64,000 nucleotides of DNA. Source: Ephemerocybe angulata. Its lineage: Eukaryota > Basidiomycota > Agaricomycetes > Agaricales > Psathyrellaceae. The stretch lies in the NCBI GenBank assembly GCA_013368325.1, contig JAACJK010000219.1, positions 1,674,001 through 1,738,000 of the forward strand, written 5' to 3'. The notes below the pieces were generated by a model. That model had not been told where the DNA came from, did no database searches, and saw nothing but the letters and a program-made list of their open reading frames with translations. The position numbers and the translations under genes are program-made. Positions 1-10,901 of the stretch are shown piece after piece (position 1 is the first letter of the stretch; each line of letters opens with the position of its first letter).

Positions 1-60
1 TTAGGTTGGGAGTATGTGTCGCATGATACGGTGTCGGATGGGTACGGTTGAAAAGGAACT

Positions 61-440
61 CTATCGTCTCTTGCCCAACCTGCGGGACTGTGCTGTGGAA
101 ATGACAGAGGATAAGCCAACAGACAGTCATAGAAAGTCATAGCTGACGCACATTTGTCCTTGGCCTTCTTCGGTGCGCCCTTGCCTCTCTTCTTCCTAGA
201 GGCAACATCATCCAACCTTTCTTGTTCATCCTCGTCACAGAGCTCGAGCTCAGGGTATTTCCCTGCGATTTTCGATATGCTGAGTTGCATGGGGTAGTAG
301 TTGGCCATGGCGGGGCCCCGGAGGTTACCGCGGAGGTACTTGGCGCCTGTCCTGATTCCGGTAGGGTTCCATGCTGTTTGGAAGATAGTTGAGCGCAGTT
401 TGAGGAGCGCAGTGACACGACTTGAGGAGACTGCGGCCAT
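61..440 (-). CDS. RSM27: Mitochondrial small-subunit ribosomal protein mS33 (Rsm27/MRPS33)
   Basis: Protein of the mitochondrial ribosome small subunit. Exons on the minus strand are 440..152 and 92..61 (106 aa); the intron 151..93 has a GTGCGT donor and CACAG acceptor. The ORF begins MAAVSSSRV and carries family hallmarks: NPTGIRTGAKYLRGNL near residues 25-40, a GPAMANYYP segment, then an acidic stretch (CDEDEQERLDDV) and a basic RKKRGKGAPKKAK tail. The last exon adds only about ten basic residues. Length fits the family (about 100-110 aa). It is divergent from the Rho gene starting at 650, so the two probably share a promoter. The identification rests on remembered family motifs and is strong. 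Confidence 0.9.
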
Positions 441-649
441 GGGTGCTCTGCGAGCTTCGGACTCTGACCTTGGCGGACGCGACTGGCAACTTGATTCCCG
501 TCCACCAACATTTTTGGAAGGTGATGTCTTCCGATTCAAGCAAGTGCAAACACGGTTGAACGCGCCGGCTCCGACTCGGATGGGCGCTTGTTTCGTTTCT
601 TCCTCGCAGCTTCTGCTGAGGGCGCTTTGGGCGACTCAACTTGCATTCT
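441..649. promoter_or_regulatory. Divergent promoter between mS33 and Rho-like gene
   Basis: Only 209 bp separate the start codons of two genes reading outward, so both promoters and 5' leaders must lie here or overlap the flanking genes. No clear TATA box was seen. Open frames across this gap are translations of the mS33 gene in other frames and show no family motif. Confidence 0.5.
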
Positions 650-1584
650 ATGTCTTCTCCTACCTCTACCTTGAAAGGTGTTGCAGTCATAGGAGATGGA
701 GCTGTAGGGAAGGTATCCTAGCAATCCGGCGTTTCTGAGTAAACCCTTTCTGAAAATTCACGGTCTTGACCTGGAATCGACTAGACTTCCCTTCTAATAC
801 GCGGCGCTCTTGGGAAATGTCCAGACCCTGAGGTACTGTCTTGAAGTCCCGAGATTTTCGCTACGTTTCTGAGCTGATTCACAGGTCTACATCCCTACCG
901 TGGCCAACAACTACTGTATAGCTGTCGCCCAAGATGGGAGTGTAGGAGAAGCTGACGACGACACCATGGCCAGCAATGTAGTCAAACTCTGCGTCTATGA
1001 TACAGCAGGTCAAGAGGATTATCTTCGCCTTCGACCAATGGCCTATGCCAACGCGCACGTCATCCTAATCTGCTTTGCAGTCGATGATCCCGAATCTCTT
1101 AACAACGTTGTAGATAAGGCAAGTAATAAAGCAGTTCAGCAACGCAATACATGAACCCTACAAATCGTCTACTTACCGCACACTCTCCGTCTCAGTGGGC
1201 TAAAGAGGCCGCAGCCGAAAGACCTAAGCTCCCAGTCCTCCTCGTCGGGTGCAAAGGTGACAGACGCAGCGCCGACACTCGCCTCATTTCCCATTCCGAA
1301 GTAAGGGCAGAGATTCATCATCGCCGAAGCTTGCTGATCAAATTCGGACCATGCTACCTCCTCAGGCTACCAATGTCGCGAAGGAAATAAATGCCAGAGC
1401 GTACCTTGAATGCTCTGCAATGACAGGCGAGGGTGTACCGGGCGTGTTTCGCCTCGCGGCCGGCCTCGTCAATCCAGCCAAAACATGTACAGAGGAGGCA
1501 GGTGGCGTCCCAGCTGGCCTGGTCAGTGCTCCTGGAACCACTACGATAAAGGTTGGGCGTAGATACAAATGCTCGATCTTTTGA
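650..1584 (+). CDS. Divergent Rho-family small GTPase (Rho4-like)
   Basis: Membrane-linked molecular switch. Exons 650..712, 785..832, 885..1118, 1196..1300, 1366..1584 give 222 aa. P-loop GDGAVGKTS is split by the first intron right after the Lys codon. Switch I reads YIPTVANNY, G3 is DTAGQED, G4 is VGCKGD, G5 is ECSAM, and the last four residues CSIF form a CaaX prenylation box. Between switch I and G3 there is an acidic insert of about 12 residues (roughly residues 55-66) that typical Rho proteins lack. The third intron (1119..1195) has a GC donor (GCAAGT). LICFAVDDPESL resembles Rho4 more than Rho1 or Cdc42. Whether it binds the usual effectors is open, because switch I has lost the usual Phe-Glu/Asp after PTV. 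Confidence 0.85.
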
Positions 1585-1974
1585 CGAGGTGTACTCCCCC
1601 TGCTTGTTTTAAAACAATAAAATCAAGATTTTTATGTTGCAACAATGGACGTCACATTCGAATCCACCGGGCCAGCGACTTGCGTCTCCCGCTGTGGAGA
1701 CCGCGTTAGGCATTGAGATACTAATACAAAGTCGAATTAAGAGCGAATGGTCGGTATATCGATACATACTATACAGATGAACAATGTATGGCTTCACGCC
1801 ACTTCAGCGCGGTTTTGCGTCAACCATCCGTCTACCACGGGGCGAGGCCCGCCTTCATCCCTGCCAGTGGTGGGTATTTGAGAGAAGTGTAACATCTGCG
1901 AACGTCGCGTAGACTCGCCGACTCCCCGTTGGGTATCACGATCCCTACGATGAGGGCCACTTCTGTACTCCCCC
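1585..1974. other. Convergent intergenic region
   Basis: The 390 bp between the 3' ends of the Rho-like gene and the transporter hold only short open frames with no family motifs. It includes AATAAAATC just after the Rho stop, a plausible polyadenylation signal near 1616. Nothing else is supported. Confidence 0.4.
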
Positions 1975-3615
1975 TCAGCTGACGACTGAGCCCGAGTTGT
2001 CGGCACAGGTCCAAGGTCCATTGTCCGACGTCGTGTTGATGAGATCAATGACAGCGCCATAGGTACCTCCGCCAAGGAGGAAGAGGCCTATGCAGAAGCA
2101 CGCGACATTGATCAACGCAAAGATGATCGTGGAGCGTCTCCGCTCGCTCGAGGGGACGTTCCGCCAGTTATCGTGCCACCACATGATCGTATGGGGGATG
2201 ATGCAAACGATGGGGCAGACGATGGCGCCAATGAGGGAGATGAGGGAGCCGAATATGGGGATGGCGGAGGCGATGATGTAACCTCCCACCGTCGCTGCGA
2301 GGGTGCAGCCCAACCACGACAACCAATGCGTCATCGAGTTGGACTGGAGGTGTGTGGATCCTGCGAGGACACGAACAAAGATGTTCTTGCCAGACAGGTG
2401 GATGAAGATGGTGAGCGAAGCAAGCAGTCCTGGGATGGCGATGCCGTAACAGATTTTCTTGAGGAGGACGCCAGCGGATCCGAGAGCAGGAGACGCGACG
2501 TATTGACCACAATAGAAATAGATGACCGAGCCAATGATAAGGTAGAGGACGGTGATGAACTTGATGGATATAACCATCATGCGAGCGTACTTGCGGGGCT
2601 CCTTCATCTCAGAAACGATACCGAAGCTAAACGACGGATGCGGTCAGTGGATGTACAATGAGCAAGCGTTCGAAAATAACTCACTAAAGGGGTGTAGAAC
2701 CATACGAGAAAACGATGGCGTTGATGGCTGACATGGCCTCAGCGAAGGTGGGAGAGCCGAATATCTTCATATCCTTATCCCAGGGACCCTCCTGAGGCGC
2801 GGGGAAAGGCGGACGATCCTGAAGACCGACGGCGACGGTGAGGATGATGATGGAAGACACGATGGAAACGAGACCGGCCCAGCCAATCCACGAGAGCTTC
2901 CCGAGAGTGCGAATCGAGCCGACCAAAAATCCTGCAATGGCGGCGACCGCAATGAAGACGGCAGTGCACGTTCCATGGGCAGATACAGCGTTGAGCGCTG
3001 TTGAGAGACCGACCAGGGCCGATGCGGTTATGAAGACCAACACTGTTATTTGCGTCAGCCTCCACGTCAAGTGCGGTCGGTGTCAGCGGTACTCACGTAT
3101 ACAGTAGAACAGGTATAGGAACTCTCGGCCAATGCGTCCACCGAAGACACCTCCTGCGTCAGCAAGGCCGTAGACCTCTGGATGGTTGACCTTAAAGGTA
3201 CCAATAATTATCGCGCAATCTAGAGGAATGAAGTAGATTATTAGACTTTGCTCGTCCCCTCCTCCCCCCCAAAAAGGTCCACGTACAGGCAATGATGCTC
3301 TGGACGACCACGATGCAAATGATGCCAGGGACGATGCCCAACACGGAAAACACAGTGGGAATGGCGAGTACTCCTAGCCCAAGATTACTCTTCGTCATGA
3401 GGACAAGAGCACCCCATTCGCCCAGCTAAAAAATGGAATGTGGTTAGAATGTGATTGTACCCACACAAAGGACAACGTACGCCGCGATAGTTCGGGCCTT
3501 TCGAGTCGAGTTTGCCAAAGACGGCGTCCTCTTCGATGAAGGAAGGCGGAAGAGTGGCGGTCTCCTGAGACGACTTCTCGTCGAACTCCTTCTTCAAGCT
3601 CTTGGGGTTAAACAT
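1975..3615 (-). CDS. AAAP-family amino acid transporter (Neurospora Mtr-like)
   Basis: Polytopic membrane permease for neutral/aromatic amino acids, at the plasma membrane or vacuole. Exons 3615..3481, 3425..3287, 3219..3097, 3042..2685 and 2626..1975 join in frame to 423 aa. The hydrophilic N-terminus (about 45 aa) is followed by LGEWGALVLMTKSNLGLGV, the first membrane helix with the conserved Gly-Leu-Gly kink. Further helices include LLVFITASALVGLSTALN and TAVFIAVAAIAGFLVGSI. A YFGIVSEMKEPRKYARMM loop is typical of the family, and the end CADNSG is common in fungal members. The start was chosen as the first ATG giving the acidic N-terminus. Substrate cannot be read from sequence. Plus-strand ORFs over 2090-2661 are shadows of this gene. 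Confidence 0.85.
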
Positions 3616-4712
3616 GGTGATGGAAGATGGGCGAAAACCAGAACAGCATCGACTATACGCCTTGATATGAGAGAAGCGGGTTGAAATCCAAGGTTGTCAA
3701 TTTAACGAAGATTTTAATGGCGGACGAAGCGCCTCAGAGGCGGGATTTGTTTCGGCCGAAGTCCGAGTCAGGTTGGTAGCTGCTGCTCAGCCAATGCCAT
3801 ACGGCGCTTGCGTCGGCAGTGCGTCGGCCCGCGAGTGTGGGGTAAACGGACGTCCGAAAGACGTCCGAATGGAAGCGAATGGACAGCCTTGGACAGCCCC
3901 GCACTGAGGAGCGGGCGGGTAAACGATATGCGACGCCTCGCGACGCCTACCCCACATCGAAACGTGGTCAGCGAGGTTTCGAGTCCGCGTGGGCTCTAAA
4001 TCGCACGAGGAGGCCTTTGTTTAGATGTCAGACACGTATTCGTCAACGCATGGAAGCGCATGGAGTACTCGCAGACCCAGTCATTTCCTTGCATCGCAAA
4101 GCCGAAAGGTCATCGAGGTTGGGAGGAGAGATAATGACATAAAAAAATTCTCGCTGATCAATTAATCAAGTGCAACGTCGTCACGGTGTTTGTCATACTT
4201 ATCCTCGATCACACCGGCCCAGTTAGCCGGTGACTCAGTTAGCCTCGGAGGACGAGCGGTTGGCACCAGTCTCATAGTTGTGGGTAACGCAGTTTTGACC
4301 CTTACGTGGGCACTGCTTGGCCCTGTGGCAGGAGTTCCAGAGCGAGACCACATATCCCTACTACCTATCTACCTCCAACGAGATATGGTATGCAGCTTGA
4401 GCATCTTCTCTGACCACCGGGCGCTAAATCTGAATCTGTATTGCGGTGTGTTACTATACCGAGTCTCAGGCTAGGCCTTCAGGGAGCGAAGGCAATAAAA
4501 TATATTATATACCCGAAAGCCCTGTGGTGGCAATTTTTTTTTTCTTTCCTTTTCCTTTCCAGATTCGCGACCAACCCAGTCACTTCTTCCGGGTCTCACA
4601 AATGGCTCCCCACGAAATTAGCACAGATAGCAGTGTATCTATTGGCGGATCACACCAACGCACAGAACATGGCCTCTCAACATATCTACGTCTACTACTT
4701 CATACTTCTAGT
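3616..4712. other. Intergenic region with short direct repeats
   Basis: This 1.1-kb gap upstream of the transporter holds no gene I can support. Plus-strand ORFs at 3808-4142 and 4190-4955 lack any motif. Between 3810 and 4064 it contains six pairs of 7-10 bp direct repeats, annotated separately. A T/C-rich tract (run of T followed by CTTTCC units) lies at 4529-4560. Confidence 0.5.
3810..4064. repeat. Cluster of six short direct-repeat pairs, period 10-11 bp
   Basis: Exact repeats, with start positions of the two copies: GCGTCGG 3810/3821, GACGTCCGAA 3849/3860, GAATGGA 3867/3877, TGGACAGCC 3880/3890, GCGACGCCT 3930/3940, GCATGGA 4048/4058. All are spaced 10 or 11 bp, one turn of B-DNA. They may come from replication slippage or be paired binding sites; nothing in the sequence decides. 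Confidence 0.7.
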
Positions 4713-5841
4713 CTAGAAGCGCTGCCAAAATCTACAGTCGATACTATCGGAGGGAAGAAAGTCCCCAAATTCTTTCCTCCACTCGTTCCTCTTCCCTTCT
4801 ATCAACAGAACGCGCTCGTCGGCGCCCTTCAACTCCAAAAGCTGTTTCCAAATGTGACTCTCCTCCAGGCTAGAGATAGAGGAGTCATTATTGGACCAAG
4901 AAAACTCCTTGAAAACGGAGATCGCAACCACCTGAAGCTTGGGATAGGTAACTAAAATGTCCGCGACCTGATTCACGAACTTCCCATCGTTGTCCATGTT
5001 GGCTCCTGTCCGACGAGAGAGTTGCAGATGAGAAAGGTTGGTAGGATTACCAAACCTCTCAAGCATCTTCCTTGGCCCGATCCAACCATACTCGTTCGGC
5101 TCGGTAAATCGCAGGTGTGTTATGTTGTCCGCACAGGCTGCGAAGTTCTCGGTGCTGGGCTCGTCGATGAAGAGGGGGGAAGTCACTTCCTTCAGATGGT
5201 GATGAGATGTGAGGTTGGGTATGTGATTGAGGGCAGATAAGTCCAAAGCGTGTATATTCTTGCAAGCCTCGACGACTTCGCTGATTTGGGAGTCTAGGGG
5301 ATGTCGCAAAATCCCGGCCAGCATTCGACGGCGTTTGATCGCGTTCAAATAAACTTTGCGGGAGAAGCCGTTCGACCAGAATCTGAATTGAATATTATCT
5401 GGCTTTTCTCGAATTTTCTGGCACGCCAGTTAGGCTTTAAAATGCATCAGACGCCCGTCAAACGGACCGTCGTTTGAACGCCGGCACCGGTTTTTGCGAC
5501 AGATCGGGCCAATCCCAGCCGTCCCAGGTCACCGCAAGCTTTTTCACCAACGATGAGAGCTTGGGGGAGCCAGTGGCCGTTCGGTGGAAGGAAACGATGG
5601 CTCGTGCGGACGAGAGGATGACGGTCCTGTAAATGACATGGTTGAGGAGGATATGAATCCCCTTTGAGAGGGACGCCAGGATGCTGGGCTTGGTGTCCGT
5701 GAGCGCTACTTCAATGATTGACATAACCAGCTCTGAAGGCAAATGGTTTAGTCTTAGGCCCCTGGTATTGGCGGTGAGCGAGATTGAATGCGCCCTCGAT
5801 CGAGGGGTCCGAATCTGGGTGATCGTCATCGTGCGGCTCAT
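4713..5841 (-). CDS. F-box protein of the basidiomycete LRR-like type
   Basis: Predicted substrate adaptor of an SCF ubiquitin ligase. Exons 5841..5464 and 5417..4713 give 360 aa; the 46-nt intron uses a GTTTGA donor and CCAG acceptor with a CTAAC branch site, and both sides are phase 0. An F-box-like start appears at LNHLPSELVMSIIEVAL (about residues 31-47), followed by the usual SILASLSKGIHILLNHVIYRTVIL helix-strand pattern. The C-terminal half has loosely repeated leucine-rich segments (NIHALDLSALNHIPNLT, NLSHLQLSR) typical of the large, fast-evolving F-box sets of mushroom fungi. The target is unknown. The donor is unusual, so the exact exon 1 end is less sure than the gene. Confidence 0.7.
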
Positions 5842-6377
5842 GAGGAAGCTGTAGACTAGAACTGGAGAAGTTCGTCAGTTTCTGTCACCGGCGAGCGAGA
5901 AATGGTACTGTACCTTGGTTCCCCAAAGTAAGCTTGGATGGGTGTCTAGCGGGGAGCTGCTCGCCAGTAATCGGTAAGTCACGGCACCTTATATGTCTCG
6001 GATTGAATGAATGATATCGCCATCGGCCATCCTCATCCTAGTTTGGCGTTGAGGGTGGTATTACCTACGCATATTTCCGAACGGATCGTGCCTCATGCCC
6101 TCACACAACTAAAGGTTTTCAGACGGCAAAAAGATTGACAGAGAGCATGAAAATTCTCTAGTCGGAGCCATTCCGAGCCAGCGAGAACGGGGTGATAAGT
6201 GAAGTGCATTGAAAAGAGGATAGGAATGTATATATAGAGACGCACAAGTGCCCATGGATCGCCTTGGATTACTATTGTGAGAGTGTACGACATCTTCAAC
6301 AAGTCTTCGACGCGGGTCAATCCGCTACATCTCCATCGCTGTATTGGGTACGACGAAAGGCGATGGCTTCGGAGGAC
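5842..6377. other. Intergenic region
   Basis: The 536 bp between the F-box start and the deacetylase stop contain only short ORFs without motifs. They presumably hold the F-box promoter and the 3' end of the deacetylase transcript. Confidence 0.4.
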
Positions 6378-8299
6378 CTACTGCTTCTTATTCCAGATCT
6401 CCTTGCCTCGAGCCCAGGTGCTCAGTACGTTTCCCTGCCTGTCCAGGATGACCAAGTCTGCATCGGCGCCAGGCCTCAGAGTCCCCTTTCTGTTTTCAAT
6501 GCCCAGACATCTATCATGGCAAGATCAGCCTTCTGCGATTAGATCGACACTAATGACAAAACTTACTTTGCAGGATTGTAAGTTGCACACCTGATCGCTT
6601 CTCCAATAGAACACCCTGTGAAGCGGCAGAAGTTCCTGATGCACTTATCTAAGGTTACGACGCTACATCCCGGTCAATTGAGTGGATCGTATGAGGAGAA
6701 AGATGGCGCTTACCTTCCTGCCAGCGTATCTGTGCCCTCGAGGTAAAGCTTATCTCCTTCCTTGACAAAGTTCTGCCCATCCCGCCATTCATGAACTCCG
6801 TCCTCCAAGTTTGGATCAAGGATTTTCATGGCTGAGTGGTCCAGAGGCGATAAGTTTGAAGTGCTTAACAGGCCCCACAGAACCTTGACGTACCGTCCGT
6901 AACAAGGATGCACCCATCCGGATGCGCTGCGTATGCAAGCTAGTAATCCTCCAATTAATGCATATGGAGCCAAGGAGCGGGTGGACATACCCTCACAGAA
7001 TTAGGATGACAATGTATACCATCGACAATGATACCATAAAACGGCCTTTCGAAGGACATATCCGCAACTTGACCCTTGTCAAGATGGAGACTCGAGCGAG
7101 GGCTTCGACTTCCATTCATGCTGGATGTCGGATCCTTCGAGCTCAGTACCTGGTCGATTTCGCAAGGGGGCTCAGCCAGAACAATGAAGTCTGGTGAGTT
7201 TAGATGAGGGGAGGCTCCCAAAAGTCCAATTATGGACGGATCTCTGTGATGGAACTGGGGCATAGCGTTGAAGAGGTGCGTTATTAGTCTAGCACCTTGC
7301 TTCACTGCCAAAGTAGCGGCATCCGTAGTTGCGACACTGTGATATTTCAGCAACAGAAGAAACCTATGTGGAAACATAAACATACCTATGCCCTATGGAC
7401 ATGACCACGCCGTTTTCTGTGAGAATTTTCAAGGCGTCCATGACGCCAGGAAGCTCAGGCGCAGCCGTTATTACTCTGACACCAACGCTTTGCCCCTGGG
7501 GTAGTGTCCATTCGTCCGCCTTAACCAGATTTTCGGCACCGTAGACTTCCTTAAAGGTTTCGTAGCCTTCCGGAGCAGAAAGCAAGAGCGGAGGCGCATG
7601 TGCACCTCGCTTCGCGTACTCGATAAACGGGCCTTCGGCATGCCACCCGAGAAGAGTGGCAGAGCGAGGGGTCGACAACGGTTTGAGTAGGGGGAGAAGC
7701 TTAGGATAGAGGGATTTCTCTTGCGTCTGAAAGGCAAAGCGGCAGATAAGTTGTTAGGTCCAACTTGAACACCACGCGGATCATCCTCACAATGACCGTC
7801 GGCAATAGACTACCCCAACACATACGATCAGCGTATCCTCAAGAGATGCATGGGAGTTGGTACTTACGATGTCACGCCCGTTTCTACAATCCTTTCAGCC
7901 ATCATCTGCATTCCCTCAAGATAGGCTTTGTCTCCCTCGTACACAGAGAAATCAAAGCCGTATCCTCCGTTGATTTGAATATCCATGAGACCTGGACTGG
8001 TTACAGTGCAGAAATAAGCTCTCTGCGATCCGTGCCCAGATTTCAAGAATACCTCAGAATATTCTCGTCCAGGTCGATAACTTTGCCTGGGCGTTGTTTA
8101 AGCTGAAAGAAGGTTTTCTGGCAAGGTAACCCTGGTACGTCAGAATTCAACCCTGGGGGGTAGAAAACCACAAACGTACCTGGGCATCCACTATTATTCC
8201 TTTCGATTCGTCAATCCATAAGTCCCTCTTCACTAAGCTGCCATCCTCTTGTGGAAGCAGACAATTGGTGAAGCATACCAGGCCATTAGGCGAGGCCAT
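6378..8299 (-). CDS. nagA: N-acetylglucosamine-6-phosphate deacetylase
   Basis: Cytosolic metal-dependent amidohydrolase that converts GlcNAc-6-phosphate to glucosamine-6-phosphate plus acetate, in chitin/GlcNAc catabolism. Ten exons: 8299..8180, 8117..8053, 7996..7868, 7809..7791, 7726..7386, 7336..6991, 6939..6894, 6831..6714, 6662..6567, 6510..6378, giving 470 aa. Motifs: [17 protein letters not shown] (strand with the first metal/substrate residues), GWHAEGPFI (metal-binding Glu), [20 protein letters not shown] (His), [12 protein letters not shown] and LVTDAM (catalytic Asp), then the C-terminal [15 protein letters not shown]. Exon 4 is a 19-nt microexon supplying LLPTVI. Basidiomycete members have a variable insert before [10 protein letters not shown], also seen here. 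No DNA rearrangement is evident. Confidence 0.93.
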
Positions 8300-8845
8300 A
8301 GTTCGCAGGGTCGAGGACAGGTTGCTCAGGATTTTCGATGGGGTGCTGGGAAGGAGATGAAGGTGGACAAGTGGACGAGAGTAGCAGCTTGACCCATATG
8401 GACAGCTCCATCCTAAGCAATGGCCTTCCTTGGCTCCCTCCGTCGTTTTACTGAGTGAGAACGTGAACCTGTCCAGGCGATCTTCTAACAGTTGGACCGC
8501 ATGCGCAAGCACAAACGGGCATACTCGGATCCCAAGTCCATATGGTGTTGCTTTCTTATTCAATAGGAAGAGAACGTTCGTTCATATTGGCATGTGCGCG
8601 TCGTCGATGTTCAGAGGAAAGCTTGGATCGCGATTCGAATTTCGCGCCCCTCGTAAACGCCGACGGGACTTGATCGAAGGCGTGACCACTCTTTTCTCAT
8701 CAGGTGATTCGACGCGCCCATTAAACGACGCGAATCTGACGCGAGAATATGTCCAAATACAGTTTAAGGCTACAAGTTCTGAGGCTTAAAGCCCCTTATA
8801 CAGGGTGTAAACATACAAGATAGCCAGGAGATTCCCCAGTACACA
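8300..8845. other. Intergenic region
   Basis: The 546 bp between the deacetylase start and the acyl-CoA ligase stop show no supported gene. The plus-strand ORF 8430-8789 has no motif and is antisense to the deacetylase leader. Confidence 0.4.
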
Positions 8846-10901
8846 TCACAGTTTCGTCTTCACAATGTCATCAGCGGGATCGCGACCGGCAAGCTCCTTC
8901 TTCGCAGCCTCGCGTAGTTCCCTCCTCAAAATCTTCCCAGCAGCACTGAATTCCATAAGGTCAGAGTGGTTCTGAGTAGAACAAAGCGTGCAACATACCT
9001 CTTTGGAATAGCATCGATTACGACAACACCGCCTCTCAGGAACTTATGCCTGGCGACCTTGCTCTCTATCCACTTCTGCACACCCTTTGCGAAAGCAGCT
9101 TTCTGCCCTTCAGTCTTTAGGAGTTCTGGGCGACCAGGGACTACATATGCACGAGGAAGCTCAGTCGCCTCCTTAGCACTGTCGACACCGATAACGGCAG
9201 TGTCGGCAATCTCTGGGTGCGTCAGAAGAACACTTTCCAGCTCTGCCGGGGGTACTTGGAAGCCCTAAAGAAGAACAGAGTCAATGCCATTGAGTTATTC
9301 GTGCGATAGCAGAAAGACGCCCAAACTGACCTTGTACTTGATCAACTCCTTTCTGCGGTCAACGATACTGTAGAATCCCTCAGGATCCCGGATCGCAATA
9401 TCGCCGGTTTTGAACCACCCATCGTGGGTGATTGAATCCTTGGTCGCACTAGGATTGTTGTGATACCCCTTCATAACCGACGGCCCACGGATCCAAAGCT
9501 CCCCGGGTTGCCCTTCCTCCGCGTCGATGTTTCCTTCGCCCTCGCCGTCGATGACAAGACGCGCCTCGAGGTTAGGGAGGAGAATACCAGTGCTTCCGAT
9601 CTTCCGAATACAGTCGGGTTTCTCGAGGAGATGAGTAGTAGGAGAGGTTTCAGTGAGACCATAGCCTTGTAAAATATAAAGCGGTTTTCCGTTCTTGCGC
9701 TTGCTTTCGAGGCGTTTCTTGACTTGTTTGGTCAGGGCTGCTCCAAGGGGAGCTGCACCAGAGAACAGGACATCGAGGCTTGAGAGATCGTACTCGTCGA
9801 CCTCTAAATATTGTTAGGTTTAGCCACAGTGACAGGATGTACAAGGCAGGAACATACGAGGAAGGCGACTCAACACAACAAGTACGGGCGGGACAATCAA
9901 TGAATTCGTAATCTTGTACTTCTGGATGTTGGCGAGAAATTGGATGGGGTCGAAGCGAGGCATGATGTAGACGGTGGTTCCCACAAGCAGGGGGAAGTGC
10001 ACGAGCTTGACGGCCCCGTAGATGTGGTAGAATGGGAGGATACCAAGCATCCTGTCTGGCCCAGAATCTGACTTCGGGAAGACAGGTCTGACCTGGCCAA
10101 TGACAGCCGTGATATTGCGATGAGTGGTCTGACAGAACCGTTAGCGGGACGCACGGTCACAAGTACCTGAATGGCCGTACCTCGACACCCTTGGGCTTCC
10201 CAGTCGTACCAGAGCTATAGCAAAGGTACACTGTTTCGTTTGCCAAGTCCCCGTCGAACTTCTCTTCGTGAGCGAGGGCGCCATGACCGAGCAAATCGGC
10301 GAGAATAGTGAATCCCTTCGCATCTTTGCCAATTGGAACGTAGGCATCTCCAGCCCAATGCAAGCTCGTTGTCAGCACGATGATTCTCTGTCTTGCCTCC
10401 TCCAAGCTAAGGCCAAGACCCTTAAACATCTCCAGCACCACTGGGATGCCCTCCTCGCTCGTGTACAGGATCTTGGCGCCACTGTCGGTGTACTGGAAGG
10501 CTAGCTCACGAGCATTGTACGCGCTATTTGCAAGAGTGCATCGAAGACCAGCGGCAACTAAGACATAGGCGTCAGCGATGTTCACGAGAGTCAGGGGCGG
10601 CGATCTTACCAGAGCCGAACAGAGCAATAGGCCAAGATAAGGAGTTCTGAGAATAGATCAGGACTGTGTCGCCGCGTCGCGCTTGGAGCTTGGTCTGGAG
10701 GGAGCGAGCTAGTTGGAGGGAGAAGCTCTTCACTTGAGCTCGTGTGAGGGTAGTTCCGGTAGGGGCATCCACATAGGCGAGGGAGGATGCTGGCCATTCA
10801 CCGACACGACTTGGGTCCGTGGAAGAGAAGAGATGGGTGAACACCGAGCGGTTGTGCACAGGCACGTCAGGGAAAGGGGACTTGTAGATCTTGGGGGCCA
10901 T
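8846..10901 (-). CDS. 4-coumarate-CoA-ligase-type acyl-CoA synthetase (ANL superfamily)
   Basis: Activates an aryl or fatty acid with ATP to an acyl-adenylate and then a CoA thioester. Exons 10901..10610, 10557..10181, 10128..9858, 9803..9331, 9264..8999, 8945..8846 give 592 aa, the usual family size. The AMP/P-loop motif YSSGTTGKPKGVE ends exon 2. LPFYHIYG, FSGAAPLGAAL, QGYGLTETSPTTH, GELWIRGPSVMKGYH, TGDIAIRDPEGFY and [20 protein letters not shown] follow in order. The catalytic Lys sits in SAAGKILRREL. The C-terminus KTKL is a weak PTS1-like tripeptide (TKL), so peroxisomal location is possible. A degraded tandem copy lies just upstream at 11969-13397. The substrate cannot be assigned. Confidence 0.92.

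Noticed and set aside
2173..2661. 162-aa plus-strand acidic ORF
   Set aside because: It is antisense to exon 5 of the transporter, whose helices and splice joins are clear.
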